A stretch of 48,871 nucleotides of DNA, taken from Candidatus Rokuibacteriota bacterium (GTDB taxonomy: Bacteria; Methylomirabilota; Methylomirabilia; Rokubacteriales; CSP1-6). The DNA lies in contig JAHFDK010000018.1 of NCBI GenBank assembly GCA_023249095.1, forward strand, positions 1 through 48,871, read 5' to 3'. Positions 8,597 to 17,533 of the stretch are shown piece by piece (the stretch's first letter is position 1; each line of letters opens with the position of its first letter). The position numbers and the translations under genes are program-made. A model generated the notes under the pieces. It had not been told where the DNA came from. It saw nothing but the letters and a program-made list of their open reading frames with translations, and did not search any database.

Positions 8597-9700
8597 TCAG
8601 CGGCGGAACGGCCAGGCGAGCTGGCGCCAGTATCCCTCGGGCACCGGGTGCCCGGCGATCCCGTACGCTTCGGGCCAGCGCCCGGATGGCAGGTACGCGG
8701 TGCCGAAGAGCCGGTCGATCCACGGCAGGTGCACGGCGAAGTTCTTGTCGACCGCCTCGGCCTGCGCGGCGTGGTGCCAGTGGTGAAAGCGTGGCGTGAC
8801 CAGCACCCAGTCGAGTGCGCGCAGATCGGCCCGCACGTTGGCGTGGATGAACACAGCGAGAAAGGAGACGAAGACCAGATACGCGTAGATCGCCGGCGCG
8901 GCGAAGCCCAGGACATAGAGCGGCACGAACGAGAGCCCCCGCGTGACGACGATGTCGATCACGTGCAGGCGCGATCCGGCCAGCCAGTCGAGAGTCTGTG
9001 ACGAGTGGTGGATGGCATGGAGGCGCCAGAGCTACGGCACCCGGTGGAATGCACGGTGTACCCAGTACTGCGTGACGTCAGCGACGAGCACGATCTCGGC
9101 GAACTGGAGGGGGAGCGGCTGCGCCGCGACCGCGTCCTGAAGCCACGGCTGAGTCGCCCACCGGAAGAATAACGCCGCCGGCAACATCGTCAGCACGACC
9201 GTCACCTGCACCATGAGATGGCTCATGGCGAAGTGCATGAGATCGGTCGTCCAGCCCGGTCGGAAGATCGGTTGCTCGGGTAGGCGAGGGATGACGCGCT
9301 CGACGGGGACGAAGAGCAGCGCCAGGACGAACAGGTTCAGCAGGAACCAGTCCAGACCCACCGCGGTCGTTCCTCGCACCGGCCCGATCTCGGCGCTCGA
9401 GCCTCCGAGCAGGGTGCCGGCCGTGGCCAGAGCGATGCCGGTGAAGCCGAGGACCTTGCGGCGTCGAAGAACGACGCTCAGTGCCCCGAGACCGAAGCCG
9501 ATGACGAGCATCATATAGATCAGGAAGCGCACCAGGTCCATCGGATAGAGCGCACGTGCCGACGGTGTAGTCAGCCAGTCCGGGAACAGGAGACACAGCA
9601 CGCCGCCGTACCCCAAGGCACCGCAGGTGACCGCCAAGATGCCACTGATCCAGCCCGAGCCGAAGCGGTGGCCCGTCCCCCGGCCGAGGCCCGAGGTCAT
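8597..9700 (-). pseudogene. Sterol desaturase/fatty acid hydroxylase family gene interrupted by an in-frame TAG
   Basis: Reading leftward from ATG 9700, the frame gives 222 codons, a TAG at 9034-9032, then 144 more codons in the same frame to the stop at 8597. The first part has several membrane segments and the first histidine box (VHRAFHRVP). Immediately after the TAG comes LWRLHAIHHSS, the second box, and later FHHWHHA, the third. Family members usually read HRVPWLWRLHA here, so TAG replaces a Trp codon (TGG to TAG). Without boxes two and three the di-iron site cannot form. The ATG overlaps the stop of the upstream hydrolase (ATGA). TAG ends other genes here, so it is probably a true stop. 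Confidence 0.85.
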
Positions 9701-10749
9701 GCGAAGGCGAAGGCGCGGGCGGGGTTCTCGACGAGGAGCCGCGTGAGTCCCGCGTCGTCCACGCCCTTGGCGCGCAGGCGGGGCAGCACGTTCACGAGCA
9801 GGTGGTGGTAGCCGTAGCCGCCGTACTTCACGAGCGAGGTCTTGTAGGCGATATCGTGCGACATGAGGATCTGGTCGCGGTGTCCGGCGGCGACGAGGGC
9901 GAGGACGTGAGCCATACGCCCACCGTCGTTGGGCATGTCGAAGCTTGGATTGTAGGGATAGTAGGAGTTCTCCATCCCGAAGAGGTCGTACTCGAGCCAG
10001 ATGCCCGTCTGGGCGAGGTCGATCACCGACCGTACGTCGGCGATCGTGCGACAGAGGTGGCACATGATCGTGCGGCGGAGATCACCGCCTTCCTTCCGGA
10101 CGAACTCCGCCAGCTCCATGGGCATGCCCGGGTGACGTCCGGGGTGGATCATGAGCGGTGCGCCCGTCTCCCGCTGGGCGATGACGGCCGCGCGCAGGAC
10201 CTTCTTCTCGTTCTCCGTCCAGGGGTAGGTCGTGCCGATCTCGCCGATGAAGCCCGAGCGGATGGACGTGTCGCCCACGCCCGTGGTGACGTCGGCGATC
10301 ATCTCGCGCGCCAGCTCGTCGACCGTGCGACGGTCCATGTCGGCCGGGTGAGACGCGGCCACGTAGTAGCCGGCGCCCATGACGAGGTTGAGGCCGGTGG
10401 CGCGGGCGATGCGGGCGAGCGCCTGTGGATCGCGACCGAGCGTCTTCGGCGTCGGATCGACCACGGTGCGGCCGCCCGCCTGCTTGAAGAGGAGGATCTC
10501 GTCCTGGGCCACCTGTTCGTCGAGGAGCCGCAGGTTGTCGAGGTTGGCGTTGAAGTGCTGGCGGATCCAGCCGAGGTTCGACAGGCTCACCGGCTCCCAC
10601 GCGCGCCCCTTGTCGCTCGCCGCCGTCGGCTCCGCGAACATCACCTTGAAGTCGATCAGGAGATGCTCGTGCGGCAGCGTGATGCCGATCGCGTCCGGCG
10701 CCACGGCGCCGAGCACGGTCTGCGTCTGTCCGGCGAGCGGTCCGGGCAT
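9697..10749 (-). CDS. Phosphotriesterase-family metallohydrolase (PHP/lactonase-like)
   Basis: The 350-residue protein has the full amidohydrolase-fold metal set of the phosphotriesterase family. HxH is at His27/His29 (LPHEHLL), the remaining ligands are His202 (MIHPGR), His231 (MCHLCR) and Asp299 (MSHDIAYK). The bridging residue appears to be Glu170 (GEIGTTY), as in PHP-type proteins, rather than the carbamylated Lys of true phosphotriesterases. It probably hydrolyses a lactone or ester. It starts 3 bases after the stop of the luciferase-like gene and overlaps the next gene by 4 bases, so the three genes form one leftward operon. Confidence 0.88.
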   Translation of the reverse strand: MPGPLAGQTQTVLGAVAPDAIGITLPHEHLLIDFKVMFAEPTAASDKGRAWEPVSLSNLGWIRQHFNANLDNLRLLDEQVAQDEILLFKQAGGRTVVDPTPKTLGRDPQALARIARATGLNLVMGAGYYVAASHPADMDRRTVDELAREMIADVTTGVGDTSIRSGFIGEIGTTYPWTENEKKVLRAAVIAQRETGAPLMIHPGRHPGMPMELAEFVRKEGGDLRRTIMCHLCRTIADVRSVIDLAQTGIWLEYDLFGMENSYYPYNPSFDMPNDGGRMAHVLALVAAGHRDQILMSHDIAYKTSLVKYGGYGYHHLLVNVLPRLRAKGVDDAGLTRLLVENPARAFAFA

Positions 10750-10752
10750 TCC

Positions 10753-11688
10753 CTACCGGAACGCTGGCGCGATCTCGGCGCTGAACCGGTCGAGATCTCG
10801 ACGCAGCTCGTCCAGGGGACGGAACATGCTCGGAACGAAGACCGTGTCCACCCGGGCGGTCCGGAGCTGATCGAGCTGGTCGCGAATCTGATCCGGCGTC
10901 CCGGCCAGGCAGGTGTCACGGGCGTCGGCCGCGTGGCGGCCCATGCGCTTGGCGATGGTGTCGGCGAGCCGCTCGATCTCGTCCTTCCTGTCGGTGATGA
11001 GTAGCGCCATGTTGACCGAGCGCCTGAGCGTCTTCGAGTCGCGGCCGACCGCGGCGCAGTGCTCGTCGAGGATCTTCCCTTTCCGCGTCGCGACACTCGG
11101 GCCGCCCCAGACGTTCCAGTGGTCGGCGTGCTTGGCGACGATACGCAGGGTGACGCGCTCGCCCCCTCCGCCGATCATCAGCTCGGGGTGCGGCGTCTGG
11201 ATGGGCTTGGGATCGAGCGGGGCGTCGGAGAGCTGGTAATAACGCCCCTTGAACGTGGCGCGGCGTTCGGTCCACAGCGACCGGATCACCTGACAGGCCT
11301 CGTCCAGCCGCTCAAGCCGTTCGCGCAGTGTGTAGAAGGGAATGCCGTAGGCCTCGTGCTCGTTCTGCTGCCAGCCCGCGCCGAGCCCGAGGAGGAGGCG
11401 GCCGCCCGAGATGATGTCGACCTGCGCGGCCATCTTCGCGACCACCGCCGGATGACGATACGTGTTCCCCAGCACGATGGTGCCGACGCGGATGCGCGGC
11501 ACCAGGGCCGCCAGCGCAGCGAGCGTGCTCCACGACTCGAGCATGGCGCCCTCGCGCTCCTTCGTGTTCGGCATGAAGTGGTCGGTGACGCAGGCGATGT
11601 CCCACCTGGTCGCCTCGAGGTGTCGCCAGAAGTCCAGCACGCCCGACCAGGTCTGAGCGCCCATGCTCGTGAACAGGCCGAAACGCAT
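10753..11688 (-). CDS. Luciferase-like (LLM class) flavin-dependent oxidoreductase
   Basis: The 311-residue TIM-barrel protein begins MRFGLFTSMGAQTWSGVLDF and has the family segments GTIVLGNTYRHPAVVAKMAA and GGRLLLGLGAGWQQNEHEAYG. Such enzymes use F420 or FMN to oxidise or reduce small organic molecules. AGGAG lies 5 bases before the ATG at 11688. It leads the operon with the phosphotriesterase-like gene and the broken desaturase-family gene. The cofactor (F420 versus FMN) and substrate cannot be settled from sequence alone. Confidence 0.88.
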   Translation of the reverse strand: MRFGLFTSMGAQTWSGVLDFWRHLEATRWDIACVTDHFMPNTKEREGAMLESWSTLAALAALVPRIRVGTIVLGNTYRHPAVVAKMAAQVDIISGGRLLLGLGAGWQQNEHEAYGIPFYTLRERLERLDEACQVIRSLWTERRATFKGRYYQLSDAPLDPKPIQTPHPELMIGGGGERVTLRIVAKHADHWNVWGGPSVATRKGKILDEHCAAVGRDSKTLRRSVNMALLITDRKDEIERLADTIAKRMGRHAADARDTCLAGTPDQIRDQLDQLRTARVDTVFVPSMFRPLDELRRDLDRFSAEIAPAFR

Positions 11689-11799
11689 GTTTTTCTCCTA
11701 TTCGAGTTCGATTTGCTGGGGGACAGCCATACTATCGCAACAGGGCTCGTCTTTCCCTCGGCTTTGGCATATCTTGCCCTCGGAGCCTTCGAGGGAACC

Positions 11800-12138
11800 G
11801 TGACGCGTTTCGGGATCATCCTGCCCTCAGGGGGACGCAGTGGGCCGGCGCTCGAGGCCCAGAGCCTTGCGGACGCCGCGCGAAGCGTCTGGGCGTTCGA
11901 TGCCATCGGGCGCGGGTTCCTTCTTGCGGATCCGCTCACCGCTCTTTCCGTCGCGGCCACCGTGACGCGCCACATCGAGCTGGGAACCGGAGGGCTGCAG
12001 GTCCCGTTGCGAAACCCGGTGGAGCTTGCCCAGCGAGTGCTGACCACTCATCTCGTGTCCGGTGGGCGGCTGCGGCTCGGCGTGGGAGCCAGATCGACCA
12101 CCGCGGACTTCGAGCACATCCCTCAACCCGCACCCTGA
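11800..12138 (+). pseudogene. Truncated luciferase-like monooxygenase (N-terminal third only)
   Basis: From GTG 11800 the frame encodes 112 residues starting MTRFGIILPSGGRSGPALEA and including HIELGTGGLQVPLRNPVELA and GGRLRLGVGA. These are the first strands of an LLM-class flavin enzyme, normally about 300 residues. The reading ends at 12138 after a Pro-rich tail, and no other frame downstream continues the family. The cupin gene starts 12 bases later. It is most likely a deletion remnant. It diverges from the intact LLM gene at 11688, with 111 bases between. Confidence 0.7.
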
Positions 12139-12150
12139 CTCGGAGATCAC

Positions 12151-12501
12151 ATGGCCATCATCCGCATCCATACGGGTCCTGACGGCAAGTCACACTTCGA
12201 GGATGTCGTGCCGCGCTTCGAGCCGCGCGGCGACAAGTCGGCGAGCGCGGAGCTGATTCCGGGAAGCGGCATCGTCATCCGCCGCTTCGACGCGAATCGA
12301 TCCAACCCCTGGCACCATGCGCCCGGGCGCGCGGCCGTGTTCACGCTCTCCGGCGCGGTGGATATCGAGATCGGTGACGGCACCGTGCGGCGGCTCGGCC
12401 CCGGCGATATCTTGATCGCCGAGGACCTCACCGGCCAGGGTCACGTCACGCGCGAAATCGGCCCCGAGCCGCGCATCTCGATCTTCGTCCCGCTCCCCTG
12501 A
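12151..12501 (+). CDS. Small cupin-domain protein
   Basis: The 116-residue protein is a single cupin beta-barrel. The first motif region is NPWHHAPGRAAVFTLSGAVD and the second is DGTVRRLGPGDILIAEDLTGQGHVTR. The His pair at about 50-51 and the His in GHVT are candidate metal ligands. Single-domain cupins can be small dioxygenases, isomerases or sensory proteins, so no reaction is assigned. GGAGA lies 5 bases before the ATG. Its 3' end faces the CoA-transferase across a very long inverted repeat. Confidence 0.75.
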   Translation: MAIIRIHTGPDGKSHFEDVVPRFEPRGDKSASAELIPGSGIVIRRFDANRSNPWHHAPGRAAVFTLSGAVDIEIGDGTVRRLGPGDILIAEDLTGQGHVTREIGPEPRISIFVPLP

Positions 12502-12536
12502 CACGACCTGACCCGCAAATCTGCCCCACGCGGAAG

Positions 12537-12705
12537 CGGGGCGCCGGGCCGCCGGGGGGGTGTGGGAGGGATCGACCGGATCCCGTTCCCGCAACGCGGC
12601 GACGGACGACCTGCGCCCGGATGGAGCCCAGCCGCGTCGGGGTAGCGCACGCGTGCCGCGTGGTCCGACGATCCCTCCCACACCCCCCGGCGGCCCGGCG
12701 CCCCG
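12537..12705. repeat. Long inverted repeat (about 37-bp stem, 94-base loop) between convergent genes
   Basis: The left arm (12537-12574) and right arm (12669-12705) are exact reverse complements apart from one extra G in the left arm's G run. The arms start CGGGGCGCCGGGCCGCC and end GGGAGGGATCG. The stem is far longer than a normal intrinsic terminator and has no T tract. It fills the gap between the stops of the cupin (+) and CoA-transferase (-) genes, so it may serve as a two-way terminator or mRNA 3'-end protector, or be a remnant of a mobile repeat. Confidence 0.85.
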
Positions 12706-12717
12706 TCTCCCAGTGAG

Positions 12718-13923
12718 CTAGATGACGCCCTCGGCGAGCCAGCGAGCGAGATCGTCCTTGGAGTGGCCGAGGAGGCCGACGAAGACTTCTTCGTTGTGCT
12801 CGCCGGGTAGGGGAGCCAGCCAGCGGACACGGCCCGGCGTCTCGGAGAGCTTGAGGGGTGTCCCGGTCGTTTTCAAGGGTCCGTAGGTGGGATGGTCGAG
12901 CTCCACGAACATCTGGCGGGCCCTTACTTGAGGGTCGGCGACCATCTCGGCCACGTTGTTGACCGGCGCCGCCGGGACGCCGGCCGACGCCAGCGTGCGG
13001 ACGACCTCCGTCTTGGGACGCTGACTCGTCCAGCCCTGGATGATGGCGGCGATCTCGTCTCGGCGGTCGCGCCGCGCCGACGCCGTGGCGAATCCGGGAT
13101 CGCGCGTGAGGTCGCCGCGGCCGATGATCTCGCAGAACCGGCGCCACACCGCGTCGCTCGCCCCGGCGGCGATCGCCACGTGGCCGTCGCTCGTCGGATA
13201 GACGCCCGAGCTCGACCCGCCGAACGAGACGTTGCCGGCACGGGTGAGAACCTCGCCGCCGACGGTGTAGCGCTCACCCAGGTTGTCGAGCGCGACCAGC
13301 AGACTGTCGAGCAGGGCCAGGTCGATGCGCTGCCCCTTGCCGGTGCGATGGCGATAGTGCAGGGCGGACACGATGCTGAAGGCGCAGAGCATTCCGGCGT
13401 AGTAGTCCGAGATCGACTGGCCCGACCGTGTGGGCGGTTGCTCCGGCGAACCGGTGATGCTCATGTATCCGCTGATCGCCTGCGCCAGGATGTCGTAGCC
13501 TCGCTGGGTCGCGTATGGGCCGTGCTGGCCGAACGCCGTGATCGAGGCGTAGATGATGTCGGGCTTCACTCGCCTGAGGTCCTCGTACGCGAGCCCCAGG
13601 CGCTCCATCGTGCCCACGCTGAAGTTCTCGGTCACCACGTCCGCGTGGCGGACCAGCTCCTTGAAGAGCTCGATACCCATCGGCGTCTTGAGCTCGAGGG
13701 TGATGCCGAGCTTGTTCCGCTCCCGGTACTGCGCGGCCGGCACACGCTCCTCGACGCCATGGCGCCTGCGCTTGATCCCCAGCGACACGCGCTCTCGCCC
13801 GCGCTCCCGCGACTCGACCTTGATCACCCGGGCTCCGAGGTCGGCGAGCAGCATGGTGCAGAACGGCATCGCAATGACCTGACCCAGGTCGAGCACGGTG
13901 ATGTCGCTCAGGGCGTGATCCAT
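12718..13923 (-). CDS. CaiB/BaiF (class III) CoA-transferase
   Basis: The 401-residue protein is a full-length family III CoA-transferase. It has the N-terminal ITVLDLGQVIAMPFCTMLLA, the ADLGARVIKVE CoA-binding segment, and ITAFGQHGPYA. Asp173 in SISDYYAGM is the catalytic Asp that forms the acyl anhydride. Members move CoA between carboxylic acids (for example carnitine, formyl/oxalate, succinyl/benzylsuccinate) in the cytoplasm. The start is ATG at 13923. It stands alone on the minus strand, divergent from the STAS gene. With the enoyl-CoA hydratases nearby it suggests acyl-CoA catabolism, but no specific acid is indicated. Confidence 0.9.
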   Translation of the reverse strand: MDHALSDITVLDLGQVIAMPFCTMLLADLGARVIKVESRERGRERVSLGIKRRRHGVEERVPAAQYRERNKLGITLELKTPMGIELFKELVRHADVVTENFSVGTMERLGLAYEDLRRVKPDIIYASITAFGQHGPYATQRGYDILAQAISGYMSITGSPEQPPTRSGQSISDYYAGMLCAFSIVSALHYRHRTGKGQRIDLALLDSLLVALDNLGERYTVGGEVLTRAGNVSFGGSSSGVYPTSDGHVAIAAGASDAVWRRFCEIIGRGDLTRDPGFATASARRDRRDEIAAIIQGWTSQRPKTEVVRTLASAGVPAAPVNNVAEMVADPQVRARQMFVELDHPTYGPLKTTGTPLKLSETPGRVRWLAPLPGEHNEEVFVGLLGHSKDDLARWLAEGVI

Positions 13924-14048
13924 GCCGTGGCCGATAGTGCGCCGGGCCCGCCCGACTGGTCAAGCCGGCATGATGACCTCTTCGGCCCGGGCTGGTGATA
14001 GCATTGAAACCTGCACGACGTGTCATTCCTGGGTTCGGGGGAGCCGAC

Positions 14049-14423
14049 ATGGACCTGAGGCAGAAGCGCTACGCCGACACGGTGGTGCTTTCCCCCGTGG
14101 GTCGCATCGACCACTCGACCTCGGAAGGTTTCAAGGCCGCGCTCGCGCCCTACATGGCTCGCTGCGCCGTGGGCCTGGATCGGGTCCTGCTCGACTTCGT
14201 CAGCGTCGAGTACATCAGCAGCGTCGGCCTCCGTGTGCTCATGCTGGCCTCCAAGCAGGCCAAGACCCAGGGAGGCTCGCTCGGGGTGGCGGCCCTCCAG
14301 CCCGCCGTCAAGGAGATCTTCGACATCAGCCGCTTCACGATGGTCCTTGACGTCTTCCCGTCGGTCCGCGAGGGTCTTGCCAGGCTCTCGCCGCCGGCGC
14401 TGGCCGCGTTCGATGCCGGCTGA
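14049..14423 (+). CDS. STAS-domain anti-sigma factor antagonist (RsbV/SpoIIAA-like)
   Basis: The 124-residue protein is one STAS domain. GRIDHSTSEGFKAALAPY leads into DFVSVEYISSVGLRVLMLAS, where Ser57/Ser58 is the conserved phosphorylation site. In partner switching the unphosphorylated form binds the anti-sigma kinase and frees its target. ATG 14049 is chosen over an upstream in-frame ATG at 13995 because GGGGGAG lies 6 bases before it and homology begins there. The phosphatase (15407) and an RsbW-like kinase (18786) are encoded nearby, so the three likely form one switch. It overlaps the MBL gene by 11 bases. Confidence 0.88.
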   Translation: MDLRQKRYADTVVLSPVGRIDHSTSEGFKAALAPYMARCAVGLDRVLLDFVSVEYISSVGLRVLMLASKQAKTQGGSLGVAALQPAVKEIFDISRFTMVLDVFPSVREGLARLSPPALAAFDAG

Positions 14424-15387
14424 CGAGCGCTTGACTGTCAAGTTTTGGGGCACGCGCGGCTCGATCCCGGTAGCCATGACCTCGGCCGAGGTCCGGCGCA
14501 AGCTGATCGCGGCCCTACTACGTGCCTCCGGACGTACGCTGGACACGCCTGAGAAGGCCGCGGGTTTTCTCGAGCGCGAGCTCGACTTCGCGGTCTCCCA
14601 CACTTTCGGGGGCGACTCCTCCTGCGTCGAGATCGTCACGGGGCGCCGGGACTATGTTCTGTGCGATCTGGGCTCGGGCGCCAGAGTCTTCGGCAACGAC
14701 GTGCTCGCGACCCGCGGACCCTCCGGGAATACGTTTCACGCCTTCATGTCCCATCCGCACTGGGACCACATCATGGGGTTCCCGTTCTTCATGCCAGCCT
14801 ACACGTCTGGCAACCGTATCCGGATCTACGGCTGCCACGCCGATCTGGAAGAGGCTTTCCGGGGCCAGCACGCGGCGCCGTCCTTCCCGGTGGAGTTCTC
14901 GCGGCTCCCCGCGGCGATCGAGTTCGTGCGACTCGAGCCCGAACGCGACTATGAGATCGAGGGCCTGCGCGTGCGCCCCAAGCTCCAGCACCACGGCGGC
15001 GATTCGTACGGCTATCGATTTCAAGTCAACGACAAGGTCGTCGTCTACTCGACGGACGCGGAGCACAAGCTGGACGACCTGGCGGAGATCCGGTCCTTCG
15101 CGGATTTCTTCCGCGACGCCGACCTGGTGATCTTCGACTCCCAGTACTCGCTGGCCGAGACCACGTCGATCAAGGAAGACTGGGGGCACTCGAGCAACGT
15201 CGTCGGCCTGGAGCTCTGCCAGATGGCGCGGGCCAAACGCCTGTGCCTGTACCACCACGAGCCCGTCTCCGACGACGAGCAAATCGCCGCGCTCCTCGCC
15301 GAGACCCGCCGACTCGAGGAGATCACTCGCGGCGACCGGCGGGTGGAGATCCTGGCGGCCTTCGACGGCATGGAGATCGCGCTCTGA
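14413..15387 (+). CDS. MBL-fold metallohydrolase
   Basis: The 324-residue protein begins MPADERLTVKFWGTRGSIPV, the usual start of beta-lactamase-fold proteins related to RNase Z and PhnP-like phosphodiesterases. The metal site is HPHWDH (His114, His116, Asp118, His119), followed by LQHHGGDSYGY, VVYSTDAEH and FDSQYS, with a later His in YHHEPV. It may hydrolyse a phosphodiester or other small signal. It overlaps the STAS gene by 11 bases and precedes the CHASE2 phosphatase by 19 bases. This implies a shared signalling role, but its substrate is unknown. Confidence 0.85.
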   Translation: MPADERLTVKFWGTRGSIPVAMTSAEVRRKLIAALLRASGRTLDTPEKAAGFLERELDFAVSHTFGGDSSCVEIVTGRRDYVLCDLGSGARVFGNDVLATRGPSGNTFHAFMSHPHWDHIMGFPFFMPAYTSGNRIRIYGCHADLEEAFRGQHAAPSFPVEFSRLPAAIEFVRLEPERDYEIEGLRVRPKLQHHGGDSYGYRFQVNDKVVVYSTDAEHKLDDLAEIRSFADFFRDADLVIFDSQYSLAETTSIKEDWGHSSNVVGLELCQMARAKRLCLYHHEPVSDDEQIAALLAETRRLEEITRGDRRVEILAAFDGMEIAL

Positions 15388-15406
15388 GCCTTCCGCCCTG
15401 AGCAGG

Positions 15407-17533
15407 ATGTACTGGTCGGAGCGGCTGTGGGTCCGCGTCCTGCGCGGCCGTCGTGGCCAACCCCTCGGCGTGCTGCTGCTCGCGATCGTCCTCGGGGTCG
15501 GGCTCGTTCCCGACATCTTCGGGCTCGGGCTCGTACGGCTGGCGGGCTTCGACGCCTATCAGCGATGGGCGCCCAGGATCCGCCGCTCGGCGCCCGCCAT
15601 CATCGTGGCGATCGATGAGGAGAGCCTGCGACGCCACGGACAGTGGCCGTGGCCGCGGACCTGGCTCGCCCGGCTCGTTGCTCGCCTTGCCGAGGCACGC
15701 CCCGCGGCGATCGGGATCGATCTGGTGATGCCCGAGGCGGATCGGCTCTCACCGGGCCGCCTGCCGGAATTCGTCCCGGGAATGGGCAAGGACCTGGTCC
15801 ATCGGCTCTCCAGCCTGCCGAGCAACGACGTAGTCCTGGCCCAGGCGCTCAGCGGACGGCCTGTCGTGCTGGGCGTCGCGGGCCTCGAGCGAGACGTGGG
15901 CCGTACGGGGCGGGCGCTCCGCCAGGCTCCGGTACGCGCCTTCGGCGGAGATCCAAGGCTGTTCGCACTGCGCTTCGAAGGGACCCTTCGCTCGGTCGAG
16001 GAGGTCGACCGCGAGGCGAGAGGCCACGGTCTCCTGAACGTGGAACCCGAGCGTGGTGTGGTTCGCCGCATGCCGCTCGTCGCCGGCGCCGCCGACGCCG
16101 TGCTCCCGGCGTTCGGTGTCGAGATGCTCCGCGTGGCCACCGGAGCGCCGGTTCTCACCGTGCGTGTCGGCGCCTCGGGTATCGAGGGCGTGGGGATCAA
16201 CGATCTCCTCATCCCGACCGAGTCTGATGGAAGCGTGCGCGTTCGCTTCGCCCGACACGATCCATCGCGTTTCGTCTCGGCCGCGGACGTTCTCTCCGGG
16301 ACGGCCGAGCTCCACCTGTTCGAGCGCAAGCTGGTCCTGATCGGTGTCACCGCGCTCGGCCTGTCGGACTATCAGGCGACTCCCGTGGCCGAGCGGATGT
16401 CGGGCGTCGAGATCCACGCCCAGTTGCTCGAGAGTATCTTCGACGGCGATTTGCTGTCCCGGCCCCGCGCCGCCGCGTGGGCGGAAGCCGGTGTGCTGAT
16501 CGCCGCCGGGCTCTTGCTCGTTCTGGCCGTGCCGCGATTGCCGGCACGGACGTCGGTGGCGCTGTTCGTGCTCGTGATCGGTGCGATGGGGGCCGGGGGC
16601 TTCCTTCTCTACCTGCACCGCGGGGTCCTGTTCGACGCCGCGTTGCCCTCGCTCGGACTCGGCGTGCTCTTCACGTCGGTGCTGGTCGTCACGCTGGCCG
16701 AGGCCGAGAGCCAGCGCCGGGCTCTGCGCCGGTCCCTCGAGCAACAGCGCGAGCAAGCCGCTCGGGTGGCCGGAGAGCTGGAGGCCGCGCGCCGCATCCA
16801 GATGAGCAGCCTCCCGCAGCCCACGACCGCGTTCCCAGGCGACACCCCCCTCGACCTCTATGCGTTCCTCGAGCCCGCCCGCGAGGTGGGCGGCGATCTC
16901 TACGACTTCTTCGCATTGGATCACGACCGGGTCTTCTTCCTCATTGGAGACGTGTCGGGAAAGGGGTTGCCGGGCAGCCTCTTCATGGCCGTGAGCAAAG
17001 CGCTCTACAAGAGCGTGGCGCTGCGTCAAGCCCGTCCGGTCGAGGCGGTGATGCGCGAGGCGAACGCCGAGATCTCCCGCGAGAACACCGGAGGGCTCTT
17101 CGTCACCATGCTGGCCGGTATCCTCGACACGCGCACCGGCCTGCTCGAGTACTGCAATGCCGGGCACGAACCGCCGTATCTGCTGCCGAGCGGAGCACGG
17201 CCCCTGCTCCGGCTCATGGACGGCGGGGGGCCGCCGCTCTGTGCGGTCGACTGCTTCCCGTACGCCGCGAGCTCGCGACGCTTGGAGCCGGGCGACACGC
17301 TCTGCCTCGTCACCGACGGCGTGACCGAAGCGGTGAGCCCCGGCGCCGCGCTCTACGGACGGAACCGCCTCGAAGCGCTGCTCATGCAGGTCGGCCGTGC
17401 CGCGAGCGCCTCGGAAGTGGGTGACGCCATCCGTCGCGAGGTCGAGCGGTTTACCGACGGTGTGGAGCCCTCCGACGACATGGCCATTCTCGTGGTGCGC
17501 TGGAAGGGACCGGCCTCGGCTACCGGACGTTGA
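15407..17533 (+). CDS. CHASE2 sensor with PP2C (SpoIIE/RsbU-type) phosphatase domain
   Basis: The 708-residue membrane protein has an N-terminal membrane segment (about residues 20-45) and an exported CHASE2 sensor domain (about 50-350, including IIVAIDEESLRRHGQWPWPR). Two or three membrane helices follow (about 360-440), then a short coiled-coil linker and a cytoplasmic PP2C domain (about 480-705). Catalytic motifs are EPAREVGGDLYDFF, IGDVSGKGLPGSLFM, YCNAGHEPPYLL, LVTDGVTEA and PSDDMAILVV, which carry the Asp residues that bind manganese. It should dephosphorylate the STAS antagonist in response to an envelope signal. It overlaps the convergent OmpA gene by 14 bases. Confidence 0.92.
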   Translation: MYWSERLWVRVLRGRRGQPLGVLLLAIVLGVGLVPDIFGLGLVRLAGFDAYQRWAPRIRRSAPAIIVAIDEESLRRHGQWPWPRTWLARLVARLAEARPAAIGIDLVMPEADRLSPGRLPEFVPGMGKDLVHRLSSLPSNDVVLAQALSGRPVVLGVAGLERDVGRTGRALRQAPVRAFGGDPRLFALRFEGTLRSVEEVDREARGHGLLNVEPERGVVRRMPLVAGAADAVLPAFGVEMLRVATGAPVLTVRVGASGIEGVGINDLLIPTESDGSVRVRFARHDPSRFVSAADVLSGTAELHLFERKLVLIGVTALGLSDYQATPVAERMSGVEIHAQLLESIFDGDLLSRPRAAAWAEAGVLIAAGLLLVLAVPRLPARTSVALFVLVIGAMGAGGFLLYLHRGVLFDAALPSLGLGVLFTSVLVVTLAEAESQRRALRRSLEQQREQAARVAGELEAARRIQMSSLPQPTTAFPGDTPLDLYAFLEPAREVGGDLYDFFALDHDRVFFLIGDVSGKGLPGSLFMAVSKALYKSVALRQARPVEAVMREANAEISRENTGGLFVTMLAGILDTRTGLLEYCNAGHEPPYLLPSGARPLLRLMDGGGPPLCAVDCFPYAASSRRLEPGDTLCLVTDGVTEAVSPGAALYGRNRLEALLMQVGRAASASEVGDAIRREVERFTDGVEPSDDMAILVVRWKGPASATGR

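Noticed and set aside
8597..9700. Recoded amber (pyrrolysine-type) enzyme
   Set aside because: The family has Trp, not a special residue, at this site, and TAG ends several intact genes in the window (for example at 6127, 19975 and 25088). A nonsense mutation is simpler.
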